Below, in pieces: positions 24,800 through 32,841 of a stretch of DNA of 36,895 nt (the stretch's first letter is position 1; every line of letters starts with the position of its first letter). The stretch spans positions 1-36,895 of the forward strand of contig JBKCVN010000024.1 of the NCBI GenBank assembly GCA_046317875.1, written 5' to 3'. The notes beneath the pieces were generated by a model. It was given only the letters and a program-made list of their open reading frames with translations. It searched no databases and had not been told where the DNA came from. Source of the DNA: 2-01-FULL-41-14 sp046317875. GTDB lineage: Bacteria; Pseudomonadota; Alphaproteobacteria; UBA7879; UBA5542. Made by a program: the position numbers and the translations under genes.

Positions 24800-26116
24800 T
24801 TAAGACCCTACCGCTTGGCGACCAATTGAATAATAAACAAAGCCCGCTTTAACCATTTCTTCAGGACGATAAATATTCCTAAGGTCTACAACCAACGGTG
24901 TTTTCATACGTTTTTTGACTTCCTCTAGGTCCAGGTGACGGAACTCGTTCCATTCGGTTAAAAGAACCAAAACATCTGCGTCTTGCAACGTGTCATACGC
25001 ATTTTGCTTCCAATGAATCCCAGGGATCATTTCTGAGGCATTTTTCATTCCCACCGGGTCATACGCATAAAGAGTTGCCCCCATTTTTTGCAACAGTGGC
25101 AAAATGGTCAGACTGGGGCTGTCCCGCATATCATCCGTATCGGGCTTAAAGGTCACGCCCAAGATCGCCACTTTTTTGTTGCTCAGGTCATTTTGGGCTG
25201 CTTCTTTTATTTTAGAGGCCATTTGAATTTTTCTTTTTTCATTGGCCTCGATCACAGCCTCAACAATACTTAAGGGTGTTCCATATTTCTGGGCCGTATA
25301 GGCCATGGCCATCGTATCCTTTGGAAAACATGAACCTCCGTATCCAGGGCCCGCATTCAAGAATTTTTTTCCAATACGGCTATCAAGTCCAATCCCATGG
25401 GCCACATGATGCACATCGGCCCCGCATTGTTCACACAAATCGGCTACTTGGTTAATAAAGGTAATTTTAGCCGCCAAAAAGCTGTTAGCGGCATACTTAA
25501 TAAGCTCCGATGATTCAGGAGACGTGAAAACAATCGGCGTACCCAAGAGGAAAAAAGGATTATAAAGCTTTCGCATAACCGCCTCAGCCTGAGGGGTGCG
25601 GCACCCAATCACCACACGATCTGGGTTCATAAAGTCTTCGATTGCCGAGCCTTCGCGCAAAAATTCGGGATTTGAAACCACATCAAACTCAGCACCCGGA
25701 TTAACTTGGCGGATATAGGCTTCTAATTTCTTGGCAGTATCCACAGGAACCGTGGATTTTGTTACAATGACCGTGTATCCCTGAATAGCTTCAGCAATTT
25801 CCTCAGCTGCTGCAAAAACATATTTTAAATCAGCCTGTCCATCATCCTCAGAAGGGGGGGTACCCACCGCAATAAACACAACATTACAACTTGGGACCGC
25901 CTCTTTTAAGCTATAGGAAAATTTTAATCGTCCCGCCGAGGTGTTTTTTCTGACCAAGCTTTCCAAGCCAGGCTCGTAAATAGGGATAATACCCTCCCTT
26001 AACCGGTCAATTTTTGGTCGATCCACATCCACACAAGTTACATCAAATCCCAATTCTGCAAAGCATGTCCCCGTCACAAGCCCCACATACCCCGTTCCAA
26101 TCATACAAATTTTCAT
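24800..26116 (-). CDS. ugd: UDP-glucose 6-dehydrogenase
   Basis: A 438-residue NAD-dependent enzyme oxidising UDP-glucose to UDP-glucuronate. The nucleotide-binding MKICMIGTGYVGLVTGTCFAE forms the N-terminus, SNPEFLREGSAI and YAANSFLAAKITFINQVA lie in the middle, and the catalytic Cys is in GYGGSCFPKD. The frame is open upstream to 26146, but the ATG at 26116 overlaps the galU stop (ATGA) and begins the conserved domain, so it is the correct start. Coupled translation with galU is expected. UDP-glucuronate feeds surface polysaccharide or lipid A modification. Confidence 0.96.
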   Translation of the reverse strand: MKICMIGTGYVGLVTGTCFAELGFDVTCVDVDRPKIDRLREGIIPIYEPGLESLVRKNTSAGRLKFSYSLKEAVPSCNVVFIAVGTPPSEDDGQADLKYVFAAAEEIAEAIQGYTVIVTKSTVPVDTAKKLEAYIRQVNPGAEFDVVSNPEFLREGSAIEDFMNPDRVVIGCRTPQAEAVMRKLYNPFFLLGTPIVFTSPESSELIKYAANSFLAAKITFINQVADLCEQCGADVHHVAHGIGLDSRIGKKFLNAGPGYGGSCFPKDTMAMAYTAQKYGTPLSIVEAVIEANEKRKIQMASKIKEAAQNDLSNKKVAILGVTFKPDTDDMRDSPSLTILPLLQKMGATLYAYDPVGMKNASEMIPGIHWKQNAYDTLQDADVLVLLTEWNEFRHLDLEEVKKRMKTPLVVDLRNIYRPEEMVKAGFVYYSIGRQAVGS

Positions 26117-26985
26117 GATTTCATAACTTCCTTTAACATCTGGCATGTGGCTTCACACATATCTTCTCGGGCCAAGGCTAGGGAAACACTGGCCTTTAAT
26201 AGCCCATTTTTAGAACCACAATCAAAACGACTCCCTTCAAACTTTAATCCTGTAAAGGGCTGTTTTTTTAATAAGCCAGACAAAGCATCCGTTAGTTGGA
26301 TTTCTCCATTTTTGCCAGCTTTAACAGATTCTAGCTCTGTAAAAATTTCAGGGTTCAACAAATATCGCCCAATAACTGCAAGATTCGAGGGGGCTTGCTC
26401 GGGTGCGGGTTTTTCCACAAATCCTTGGATGGAAACATGACAATCTTTCACGTCGCCTGCCTTAACCATACCATAATGAATCGAATCTTGTGGGGATACC
26501 TCCATCAAGGCCACCATATTAGCAGGTTGGTCTTGATAAAACTCGATCATTTGTTGCAAACAAGGTTTTTTCGATAAAATCAAGTCATCCGCCAATAATA
26601 CGGCAAATGGCTCATCTTTAATAAGATTCCGCGCGCACCAAACGGCATGCCCCAGGCCCAAAGGATCCTGTTGACGGGTGTACACCACATTACCCGGATC
26701 CAGCACCACACTGTTTACCAGCTCTAAATCTTCCTTATTTCCTCGCCTCATAAGGGTGGCATTAAGCTCGTAAGAGTAATCAAAAAAGTCCTCTAAAGCG
26801 CTTTTACCCCGCCCCGTAATAAAAATAAATTCCTCGATCCCAGCTTCTTTGGCTTCTTCTACTGCATATTGAATAAGGGGCCGGTCGATGACCGTTAGCA
26901 TTTCCTTAGGAATAGATTTTGTGGCTGGTAAAAACCGGGTACCTAGCCCTGCGGCAGGAAATACGGCTTTCCGAATTTTTTTCAT
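26113..26985 (-). CDS. galU: UTP-glucose-1-phosphate uridylyltransferase
   Basis: A 290-residue nucleotidyltransferase making UDP-glucose from UTP and glucose-1-phosphate. The signature PAAGLGTRFLPATKSIPKEM starts at residue 10. Further conserved segments are the VDRPLIQYAVEEA-like block (VIDRPLIQYAVEEAKEAG), EPFAVLLADDLI, GKNGEIQLTDAL and GSRFDCGSKNGLLKA. The product is the substrate of Ugd encoded directly downstream with an ATGA overlap. AAGGAATAAG precedes the ATG; the upstream gene ends only 13 bases away. Confidence 0.97.
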   Translation of the reverse strand: MKKIRKAVFPAAGLGTRFLPATKSIPKEMLTVIDRPLIQYAVEEAKEAGIEEFIFITGRGKSALEDFFDYSYELNATLMRRGNKEDLELVNSVVLDPGNVVYTRQQDPLGLGHAVWCARNLIKDEPFAVLLADDLILSKKPCLQQMIEFYQDQPANMVALMEVSPQDSIHYGMVKAGDVKDCHVSIQGFVEKPAPEQAPSNLAVIGRYLLNPEIFTELESVKAGKNGEIQLTDALSGLLKKQPFTGLKFEGSRFDCGSKNGLLKASVSLALAREDMCEATCQMLKEVMKS

Positions 26986-26998
26986 TATGACTTATTCC

Positions 26999-27991
26999 TT
27001 AACTTATAAACACCGAATAAAAATGTGAAATGAGGTTAATATATAAAGGGATACCAATAAAAATATTAAAAGGAAATGTAATCCCCAACGATAAAGAAAC
27101 AGCCAGAGAGTTATCGATATGGGGGAAGGCGGCTTTCATGGCCGCAGGAACAGCAATATATGATGCGCTCGCTGTTAAAACGGCTAAAAGAATGGTCCCA
27201 CCCAAACTGAGACCAATTATAGCTCCTGACAAAGCCCCAAAGGTCGCCCCTATCAAGGGCATATAAATTCCAAATAATGTTAAGGACCAGCCTAGCTTTT
27301 TAAAACCAATAAAATTGCGCGAAGCATTTAACCCTAATTCCAATAGGAAGAAACACAAAACACCTTTAAAAGGAGAAAAGAAAAATGGCTTAATATCTTG
27401 AAGACCTTTTGTGCTGGCCACACACCCAATAAAGAAACCTCCCAACAGCAAGAATATGGCCCCATTCAAAAAAACCTCATGCAATACGGCAGAATTTTTC
27501 TCCATCGTTTTCTTTGATTTGATGGCTTTATGGATAAGAAAGAAGCCTGCTAATATGGCTGGTGTTTCCATCAGGGCCGCCATGGGGATCAGTAAACTTT
27601 CAAAAGAAATGGAAGACAACTTTAACAATTCCATAGCGGTGGCAAATGTGACAATACTGATAGACCCATAATGCGCAGAAATGGACGCTATTTTTTCATT
27701 TGAATGGTTAGTTGTGATGCGTAAAAAATATTGGCAAATAAAAGGCACAGTGAAACTTAATAATATGGCCGTGACCATACTAATCAGCAACTGAAAAGAC
27801 CATCCTGCAGAGCTCGCTCCCATTCCTCCATGTAATCCTATAGAAAACATTAAAAACATGGAAAGACCTTTTGTTAGCTGGTCTGGGACATATAGGTCAG
27901 ATTTTGAGAAACCTGCTAATAATCCCAAAATGAAGCATAACACAGGGGGTGAAAGGAAGTTTTGTAAGCCAACTGAAAAGATACTATCCAT
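26999..27991 (-). CDS. Sodium-dependent bicarbonate transporter family permease (SbtA-like, DUF897)
   Basis: A 330-residue membrane protein with about ten hydrophobic segments. The N-terminal LSPPVLCFILGLLAGFSKSDL and LSMFLMFSIGLHGG, and later GASVxxSASYIAVPAAMKAAFP-like features (ASASYIAVPAAMKAAFPHID), match the SbtA/DUF897 family. Cyanobacterial SbtA imports bicarbonate with sodium; in non-photosynthetic bacteria the substrate is unproven. It lies 13 bases upstream of galU and 21 bases downstream of the fatty acid transporter gene, so it is probably one transcript with both. Confidence 0.9.
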   Translation of the reverse strand: MDSIFSVGLQNFLSPPVLCFILGLLAGFSKSDLYVPDQLTKGLSMFLMFSIGLHGGMGASSAGWSFQLLISMVTAILLSFTVPFICQYFLRITTNHSNEKIASISAHYGSISIVTFATAMELLKLSSISFESLLIPMAALMETPAILAGFFLIHKAIKSKKTMEKNSAVLHEVFLNGAIFLLLGGFFIGCVASTKGLQDIKPFFFSPFKGVLCFFLLELGLNASRNFIGFKKLGWSLTLFGIYMPLIGATFGALSGAIIGLSLGGTILLAVLTASASYIAVPAAMKAAFPHIDNSLAVSLSLGITFPFNIFIGIPLYINLISHFYSVFIS

Positions 27992-28012
27992 CTTTTACTC
28001 TCCTAAAAAATG

Positions 28013-29338
28013 TTAAAAAATCAGAAAAGCTGTTGAGATGACAATACCAGAAACCAACAGGGTAATAACACAATAACCCATAATATCGCGCAATTTTAAC
28101 CCTGCGATGGCCAGTACGGGCAACGCCCAGAAGGGTTGGATCATATGTGTCCACGCATCACCCCAAGCCACGGCCATACAAGCCTTAGGTATACTGGTTC
28201 CCAACGTCTTAGCAGCTTCTATAACGATGGGGGCTTCAATGACCCAAAGCCCTCCACCTGAAGGTACAAAGAGGGTTAAAATACCGGCCACATAAAAGCT
28301 GATAATGTCGAAGGTTGCAGGAGTCGCCACACTGGCAAAAAATTCTGCAATAACACTTGCCAAATTAGTTCCTTTTAAAATGCCCGTAATACCCGCATAA
28401 AAGGGAAATTGAAGCAAGATAGGGCCTACCCTCTTTGCGGCATCATTCACTGCCCCCAAAAAGATCTTAATATTTTTATGCAAAAACAAGGCTAAGAACA
28501 GAAGAATGAAGCACACGTTATTTAGCTCTAAAGAGAACTGCCCCTTCATAACCTTTGTGGCCACATAAAGAAGTCCCACACCACCTGCAATAAAGCCCAC
28601 CCAACGGCTTAGTTCCAGTTTTTCTGCAGGTCCTTGATGTTCCACATCTTCCAATTCTTCGATGTAATCATCTTCCTTTTGAACCTTGTATTCTTTTTTC
28701 TGGATCCCCTCTGCGCGACTAATATACCAGTTTACCAACGGCATAAGAACCAACAGGGTCCCTGACAAAAAGAGGTTTAAAGGTGAAAGAAGCGTTTCAT
28801 GAATCGAAACCAATCGTCCAATCAAAGGTTCACTGAAATTCCCTGGTGTGGCCACAATCAAGGGAATGGACGCAGAAAGACCCCCATGAAACAAAAGAAA
28901 GCCCCCGTACGCACTGGCCACCATCAACCGAAAATTCGCCCGGGGCATTACCTTAATAATTTCACGACACAAAAGGCTGGCAATCACCAGGCCAAAACCC
29001 CAGTTAATCAAGCACCCAACACATGAAATGGCAGACACCACAAACACAGCTTGATGGGGTGATTTCAAACCAAGAGCTACTTTTTTAAGAAGCTTGCTGA
29101 CCACAGGTGTGGTAGCCAGAATATAGCCCCCTACAAAAACCATAGCCATTTGCATGGTAAAAGGCATCAGTGACCAAAAACCATCGCCCCAGTATACCAA
29201 CATATCGGGGAACGAAGTGGGGGTTAGAAAATAACCTAGGATAAAGGTCATTCCAGACAAAAATAGGGCCAAAATAAAAGGATCTGGCGTATATTTTCTC
29301 ATTAACTTATCGAAAAAAGAAGCAACAGTTTTAATCAT
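28013..29338 (-). CDS. Short-chain fatty acid transporter (AtoE family)
   Basis: A 441-residue membrane protein of the SCFA_trans family (PF02667), relatives of E. coli AtoE that import acetoacetate or butyrate. Hallmarks are PDPFILALFLSGMTFILG near the N-terminus, GLINWGFGLVIASLL-like (CLINWGFGLVIASLLCREI), FLLFHGGLSASIPLIVATPGN, LFVPSGGGLWVIEAPIV and MAVAWGDAWTHMIQPFWALP. A charged cytoplasmic loop (about residues 210-235) separates two hydrophobic halves. It is the first gene of a minus-strand run of five and diverges from hldD. Confidence 0.93.
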   Translation of the reverse strand: MIKTVASFFDKLMRKYTPDPFILALFLSGMTFILGYFLTPTSFPDMLVYWGDGFWSLMPFTMQMAMVFVGGYILATTPVVSKLLKKVALGLKSPHQAVFVVSAISCVGCLINWGFGLVIASLLCREIIKVMPRANFRLMVASAYGGFLLFHGGLSASIPLIVATPGNFSEPLIGRLVSIHETLLSPLNLFLSGTLLVLMPLVNWYISRAEGIQKKEYKVQKEDDYIEELEDVEHQGPAEKLELSRWVGFIAGGVGLLYVATKVMKGQFSLELNNVCFILLFLALFLHKNIKIFLGAVNDAAKRVGPILLQFPFYAGITGILKGTNLASVIAEFFASVATPATFDIISFYVAGILTLFVPSGGGLWVIEAPIVIEAAKTLGTSIPKACMAVAWGDAWTHMIQPFWALPVLAIAGLKLRDIMGYCVITLLVSGIVISTAFLIF

Positions 29339-29456
29339 TTAACCCCTCAACATATAATAAAAAATATTCTGCATCCTGGCACAAATATTTTTAAAATTCA
29401 ATCTCCCCCCCGCAGGAAGAGTGTGATAGAAGTATAAGATTATTAGGAATTAAAAT

Positions 29457-30440
29457 ATGCATATCGTAACTGGCGGCGCCGGATTTATTGGATCTCATAT
29501 CGTTCATGCCCTTGAAAAAAAGGGTTACACAGATACTGTCGTATGTGACACCTTAGGCACAGGCCACAAATGGAAAAACATTTCGAAACGGGAATTGGGC
29601 ACCATTATTCTTCCCCACGAGCTCTTCAATTTTTTAAATCAACACAGCAGCCGTATTAGCACTATTTTTCATATGGGGGCTATTTCCACCACCACAGAAA
29701 CGGATGCAGATGCCATTGTGGCGAATAACTTAAGGCTCTCACAATCGTTATGGTCATGGTGCGGTATTCACAAAAAAAGGTTTATTTATGCATCATCTGC
29801 GGCAACTTATGGGGCAGGGGAGCAGGGCTTCATAGATAATGAAACGCCTGAATTTTTATCCACCCTACGCCCTCTGAATGCCTATGGGTGGAGCAAGCAC
29901 CTATTTGATCGATGGGTGGCGCGGATCAATCAGTCTAATATTGAAAAACCAGCCCAGTGTGTTGGATTAAAATTTTTTAATGTTTACGGACCTAATGAAT
30001 ACCATAAAGAAGGCCAACGAAGCGTTGTATCCCAAGCCTTCGATACCATTCAAAAAGGAAATGCCGTTCATTTATTTAAGTCCAACAATCCAAAGTATCA
30101 GGACGGGGGACAGTTGCGTGATTTTATTTATGTAAAAGATTGCGCAGAAGCAACCATGTGGTTCTATGAAAACCCTCATCTGAATGGACTCTATAACTTG
30201 GGCACAGGAAAGGCGCGATCATTTCAAGATCTGGCCCATGCTGTGTATGCGGCCCTGGGGAAGCCAGCTCGGATCAATTACATCGATATGCCTGAGAATC
30301 TAAAAAAAACATACCAAAACTTTACCCAGTCAGCTCAAACCAAACTCTCTAAGGCAGGGTTTACCCCTTCTTATGATTTGGAAGAGGGGATTAAAGAGTA
30401 TGTTCAATCTTTTCTGATGAAAGACGATCCCTATCTTTAA
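29457..30440 (+). CDS. hldD: ADP-L-glycero-D-manno-heptose 6-epimerase
   Basis: A 327-residue short-chain dehydrogenase-type epimerase making the ADP-heptose used in the LPS inner core. NADP-binding GGAGFIGSHI is at residues 6-15, the KWKN motif typical of HldD (KWKNIS) near 38, HMGAISTTTE at 72-81, and the catalytic YGWSK (YxxxK) at 143-147. FFNVYGPNEYHKEGQRS is diagnostic of the family. It implies a heptose-containing LPS. The gene stands alone and ends at a hairpin shared with the convergent gene. Confidence 0.97.
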   Translation: MHIVTGGAGFIGSHIVHALEKKGYTDTVVCDTLGTGHKWKNISKRELGTIILPHELFNFLNQHSSRISTIFHMGAISTTTETDADAIVANNLRLSQSLWSWCGIHKKRFIYASSAATYGAGEQGFIDNETPEFLSTLRPLNAYGWSKHLFDRWVARINQSNIEKPAQCVGLKFFNVYGPNEYHKEGQRSVVSQAFDTIQKGNAVHLFKSNNPKYQDGGQLRDFIYVKDCAEATMWFYENPHLNGLYNLGTGKARSFQDLAHAVYAALGKPARINYIDMPENLKKTYQNFTQSAQTKLSKAGFTPSYDLEEGIKEYVQSFLMKDDPYL

Positions 30441-30441
30441 A

Positions 30442-30482
30442 AAAGCCTGCCTTAATCAAATCAAACCGAGAGAGCAGGCTTT
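30442..30482. terminator. Bidirectional terminator after hldD
   Basis: AAAGCCTGC (30442-30450) pairs with GCAGGCTTT (30474-30482), a perfect 9-bp stem. On the minus strand it leads into six T, so it best serves the convergent methyltransferase-like gene; on the plus strand only three T follow. Confidence 0.7.
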
Positions 30483-30490
30483 AAAAGATT

Positions 30491-30736
30491 TCACCTTTCT
30501 TCGGGTTTAGACAGCCTAATCTTTAGCGTCTCTTCTGCCTGGCATTTTTCTTCGACACCCATTACATACCCCTTATCTAGTAAAGGCTTTAGAATCTCAC
30601 CTACATATTTTTCTTTTGACCAGGAAGAAACTAAGAATTCAGCTGTGCCTCCAGATATCAAATGACGATCAATCCCGCCCAAGAGAACACCTAGCTGCTC
30701 GGACGAAACGTTTGGACTGGCCAAAAATTTTGTGTG
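30491..30736 (-). pseudogene. Downstream, in-frame remainder of the methyltransferase-like gene
   Basis: This stretch lies in the same frame as the 338-residue gene upstream and is separated from it by one TAA (30739-30737). It reads HTKFLASPNVSS and continues through GGIDRHLISGGTAEFLVSSW to a GYVMGVEE segment, then stops. The pattern (helix, then GG before a beta strand, then a Gly-aromatic turn) resembles the C-terminal part of class I methyltransferases. The only start codon available is TTG at 30724 with no ribosome site. I therefore read it as the severed end of the gene above, not a separate gene. Programmed readthrough is a possible alternative. Confidence 0.65.
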
Positions 30737-31753
30737 TTATTTAATAGTCTCAAACATTGGACCTTCCAAAGCAGCCCAAAGCTTTGGGTCAACCATATCT
30801 CCTCGAACTGTGGCATGGGAAGTGGCATCATACCCTGTAGATGGGCCCATATCCCATTCACTTTTTATGGGTTCTTGATACGCCACTGACAGTTCATCTT
30901 TATGTAAATCGCCACAAGACACACAATTCCAAACTAATCCATCAAACCGTCCAAACGAATCATTTATTTTTACATCAATATCATCGTGATTAAATAAGGT
31001 GGTCGTACCACATCCCAACGTCAAAACTTTGGGCTTCAATTTATCAACTGCTTGACGGATTGCCACAGATGAATCATAGGTCCATTCTTCTAAATTATCG
31101 GGAATTTGTGTCTCGATAAGTCCACTATCTTTTAAGATTTTCCATAGTCTATTTCTCTGCTCAAATCCCCTGTCCTTCTGAGGCACAGGAAATAGGAGAT
31201 GAGCATTCACAAAATGACGTAACCAAGTATTGTTTTGGAAACCTAAGGTTTCAATAGTGGATTGATACCTTTTGAAAAAAATTTCAAGCTTTTCTCTAAG
31301 CTTAGGTTGCTTTAATTCTAAGCCTCTTTTTTCTGCTTCATCAAGCAAATAAACCTCATAAGCCTCGAATGAGCCTTCAAACGATTTATGATTCTCGTGG
31401 CGAGATAAAAGTAATCCTCGTTCTTTTTCCCAACCAGGCAGAGATTCTTTTTTAACACTATCTATTTTTTGATCACGTACTTCGTAGAAACTTTGAAGAA
31501 TCAAGAATTTTCTCAAAGAATCAAACTTTGGCTGCTTTTCTAACGGCAAAAAGCTCACATACGGCAAATACTCTTTGTTGAATAGATCCCCCAAAGATTC
31601 AGGCACCTCTTTTTCTAAGGCTGTCTCAACTAGGGCTACTTTTTCTGGTTTAATGGATGGAAAATAGTATCCATTTCGTTCCTCATCACTTGCAGCTAAG
31701 GAAACATTTAAACCTAAAACTAGAATCAAACTTGAATATTTAAGTATGGACAT
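30737..31753 (-). CDS. Exported methyltransferase-like protein, ending at an in-frame TAA
   Basis: A 338-residue product with a signal peptide (about 1-20, LVLGLNVSLA), a mostly helical charged region (25-235) of no known family, then a segment resembling a class I SAM methyltransferase: PKVLTLGCGTTT (motif I, 242-252), DDIDVKIN (258-265) and GDMVDPKLWAALEGPMFETI (318-337). The reading frame stops just after the strand that should be followed by helix and final strands; these occur in frame after the TAA. The fold assignment is from motif pattern only. Export of a methyltransferase-like domain would suggest an effector, if it was ever functional. Confidence 0.65.
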   Translation of the reverse strand: MSILKYSSLILVLGLNVSLAASDEERNGYYFPSIKPEKVALVETALEKEVPESLGDLFNKEYLPYVSFLPLEKQPKFDSLRKFLILQSFYEVRDQKIDSVKKESLPGWEKERGLLLSRHENHKSFEGSFEAYEVYLLDEAEKRGLELKQPKLREKLEIFFKRYQSTIETLGFQNNTWLRHFVNAHLLFPVPQKDRGFEQRNRLWKILKDSGLIETQIPDNLEEWTYDSSVAIRQAVDKLKPKVLTLGCGTTTLFNHDDIDVKINDSFGRFDGLVWNCVSCGDLHKDELSVAYQEPIKSEWDMGPSTGYDATSHATVRGDMVDPKLWAALEGPMFETIK

Positions 31754-31856
31754 GGCTACTTTCTCTCATTTTATTTTTTAAAAAAACATGTAAATTAACG
31801 ACTTATAAACTATATAGCATATTTTTTTATAATTCACCAAATAAGGAGCAATTCAC

Positions 31857-31937
31857 ATGTTATGCAAAAATTGCAAGGAGGTATTGACCTTAATCGCATA
31901 CCGCTGTAATTTGATGGGAAAATCCGCCGATGATTAA
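31857..31937 (+). CDS. Possible 26-residue peptide with a CKNC motif upstream of ihfA
   Basis: An ATG at 31857, 6-7 bases after AAGGAGCA, opens 26 codons (MLCKNCKEVLTLIAYRC...) ending at TAA 31935-31937, 21 bases before the ihfA ATG. It has three cysteines, two as CxxC. It could be a leader peptide or a zinc-binding micro-protein, but the length is too short for coding statistics and a promoter-like sequence overlaps it. Confidence 0.3.
   Translation: MLCKNCKEVLTLIAYRCNLMGKSADD
31884..31912 (+). promoter_or_regulatory. Possible ihfA promoter
   Basis: TTGACC (31884-31889) and TAATTT (31907-31912) are exactly 17 bases apart, giving a leader of about 40 bases before the ihfA ATG. The -10 box is weak. 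Confidence 0.4.
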
Positions 31938-31958
31938 CAGAAAATAGAGGGAGTTAAC

Positions 31959-32282
31959 ATGAAAAATGAAACGGTAACCCGGGCCCAGATTAGTGAAGCC
32001 CTTAGAAAAAGGCTAGGCCTAACACGTGCTGAATCTTTAAATTCTATTGATTGCGTACTGGATGGGATCACGGAAGTATTAAAAGAAGACAAAGAGGTGA
32101 AGCTGCCTTTGTTTGGTGTGTTCTTTTCCCGTCAAAAGAAAGAACGGGTAGGGCGCAATCCTAAAACACTGGAAGAAGCCAAAATTACAGCGCGACGCGT
32201 TACAGGATTCCGGTTATCCCGCCTGATGAAAGACCGCGTAGATATGTCTTTGAAAAAAAGAAACACACAACAATATAAATAA
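31959..32282 (+). CDS. ihfA: Integration host factor alpha-like DNA-binding protein
   Basis: A 107-residue HU/IHF family protein that bends DNA. The order of features matches IHF-alpha: TRAQISEALRKRLGLTRAE at the N-terminus, VKLPLFGVFFSRQKKERVGRNPKT over the beta arm, and the closing ITARRVTGFRLSRLMKDRV. GRNPKT and ITARRV favour IHF-alpha over HU. FGNF of most relatives is FGVF here. A GAGGGAG ribosome site lies just before the ATG. It is followed by tRNA-Pro 45 bases downstream. Confidence 0.9.
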   Translation: MKNETVTRAQISEALRKRLGLTRAESLNSIDCVLDGITEVLKEDKEVKLPLFGVFFSRQKKERVGRNPKTLEEAKITARRVTGFRLSRLMKDRVDMSLKKRNTQQYK

Positions 32283-32284
32283 CC

Positions 32285-32314
32285 TTGAATTATACAAGAA
32301 TTTGCGTGTATAGT
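32285..32314 (+). promoter_or_regulatory. Promoter of tRNA-Pro
   Basis: TTGAAT (32285-32290) and TATAGT (32309-32314, five of six matches) are 18 bases apart; the tRNA begins 12 bases later. It lies immediately after the ihfA stop. Confidence 0.55.
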
Positions 32315-32326
32315 TTTGGTCTAAGT

Positions 32327-32403
32327 CGGAGCGTGGCGCAGCCCGGTAGCGCACTACGCTGGGGGTGTAGGGGTCGTGGGTTCAAATCCCGCCGCTCCGA
32401 CCA
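32327..32403 (+). tRNA. tRNA-Pro (anticodon GGG)
   Basis: Acceptor CGGAGCG/CGCTCCG, discriminator A, and encoded CCA (32401-32403). The D-arm is GCGC/GCGC around AGCCCGGTA. The anticodon arm is CTACG/TGTAG with loop CTGGGGG (anticodon GGG at 32361-32363), and the T-arm has GTTCAAATC. It reads CCC (and CCU by wobble). Open frames across it on both strands are shadows. Confidence 0.96.
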
Positions 32404-32427
32404 TTTTATTGTTAGATTATTTTCCCA

Positions 32428-32748
32428 ATGCTCTCCATTATCTACACCACCGTCCCATCCTTGCACATAGGACGAGCCATATCTAAACACCTTCTTGAAC
32501 AAAAACTGATTGCATGTGCCCATATACTGCCAGCTGGGGAATCTCTATATATATGGCAGGGAAAACTTGAAATAACCGGCGAACATATCTTAATTATCAA
32601 AGCTCGGTCTGATTTTTTTCAAAAAATTAAGGAACAAATTGCGCGGCTTCACCCCTATGAATGTCCCTGCATTCTGGAATGGGATATCAAGAATTCAAAT
32701 ACCTCATTTCTTCAATGGGCTATTGGCTTATCGGGAGAGGTAACATAA
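32428..32748 (+). CDS. cutA: Divalent cation tolerance protein CutA1
   Basis: A 106-residue CutA1 trimeric protein. The family pattern is plain: IIYTTVPSLHIGRAISKHLLEQKLIACAHI, then a W-Q-G-K-L-E motif (YIWQGKLEITGEHILIIKA), then LHPYECPCILEWDI. CutA1 was linked to copper tolerance in E. coli but its cellular role is unclear. The ATG lies only 25 bases after tRNA-Pro and lacks a clear Shine-Dalgarno sequence, so it is probably transcribed from the tRNA promoter. Confidence 0.94.
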   Translation: MLSIIYTTVPSLHIGRAISKHLLEQKLIACAHILPAGESLYIWQGKLEITGEHILIIKARSDFFQKIKEQIARLHPYECPCILEWDIKNSNTSFLQWAIGLSGEVT

Positions 32749-32841
32749 TACCGCTTTGGTTTTCTTTAATTAAAGCTTGCTTTTTTATGAAAATTAAAAT
32801 AAAAACTGATTCAATATATTTTAATTTTTAGGCGTAAACAA

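Noticed and set aside
30491..30724. A separate 77-residue gene starting at TTG
   Set aside because: Same frame as the gene upstream, five open codons from its TAA, no ribosome site; better read as the severed end of that gene.
32285..32523. Short frames on both strands across tRNA-Pro
   Set aside because: They run through the tRNA and have no support as proteins.
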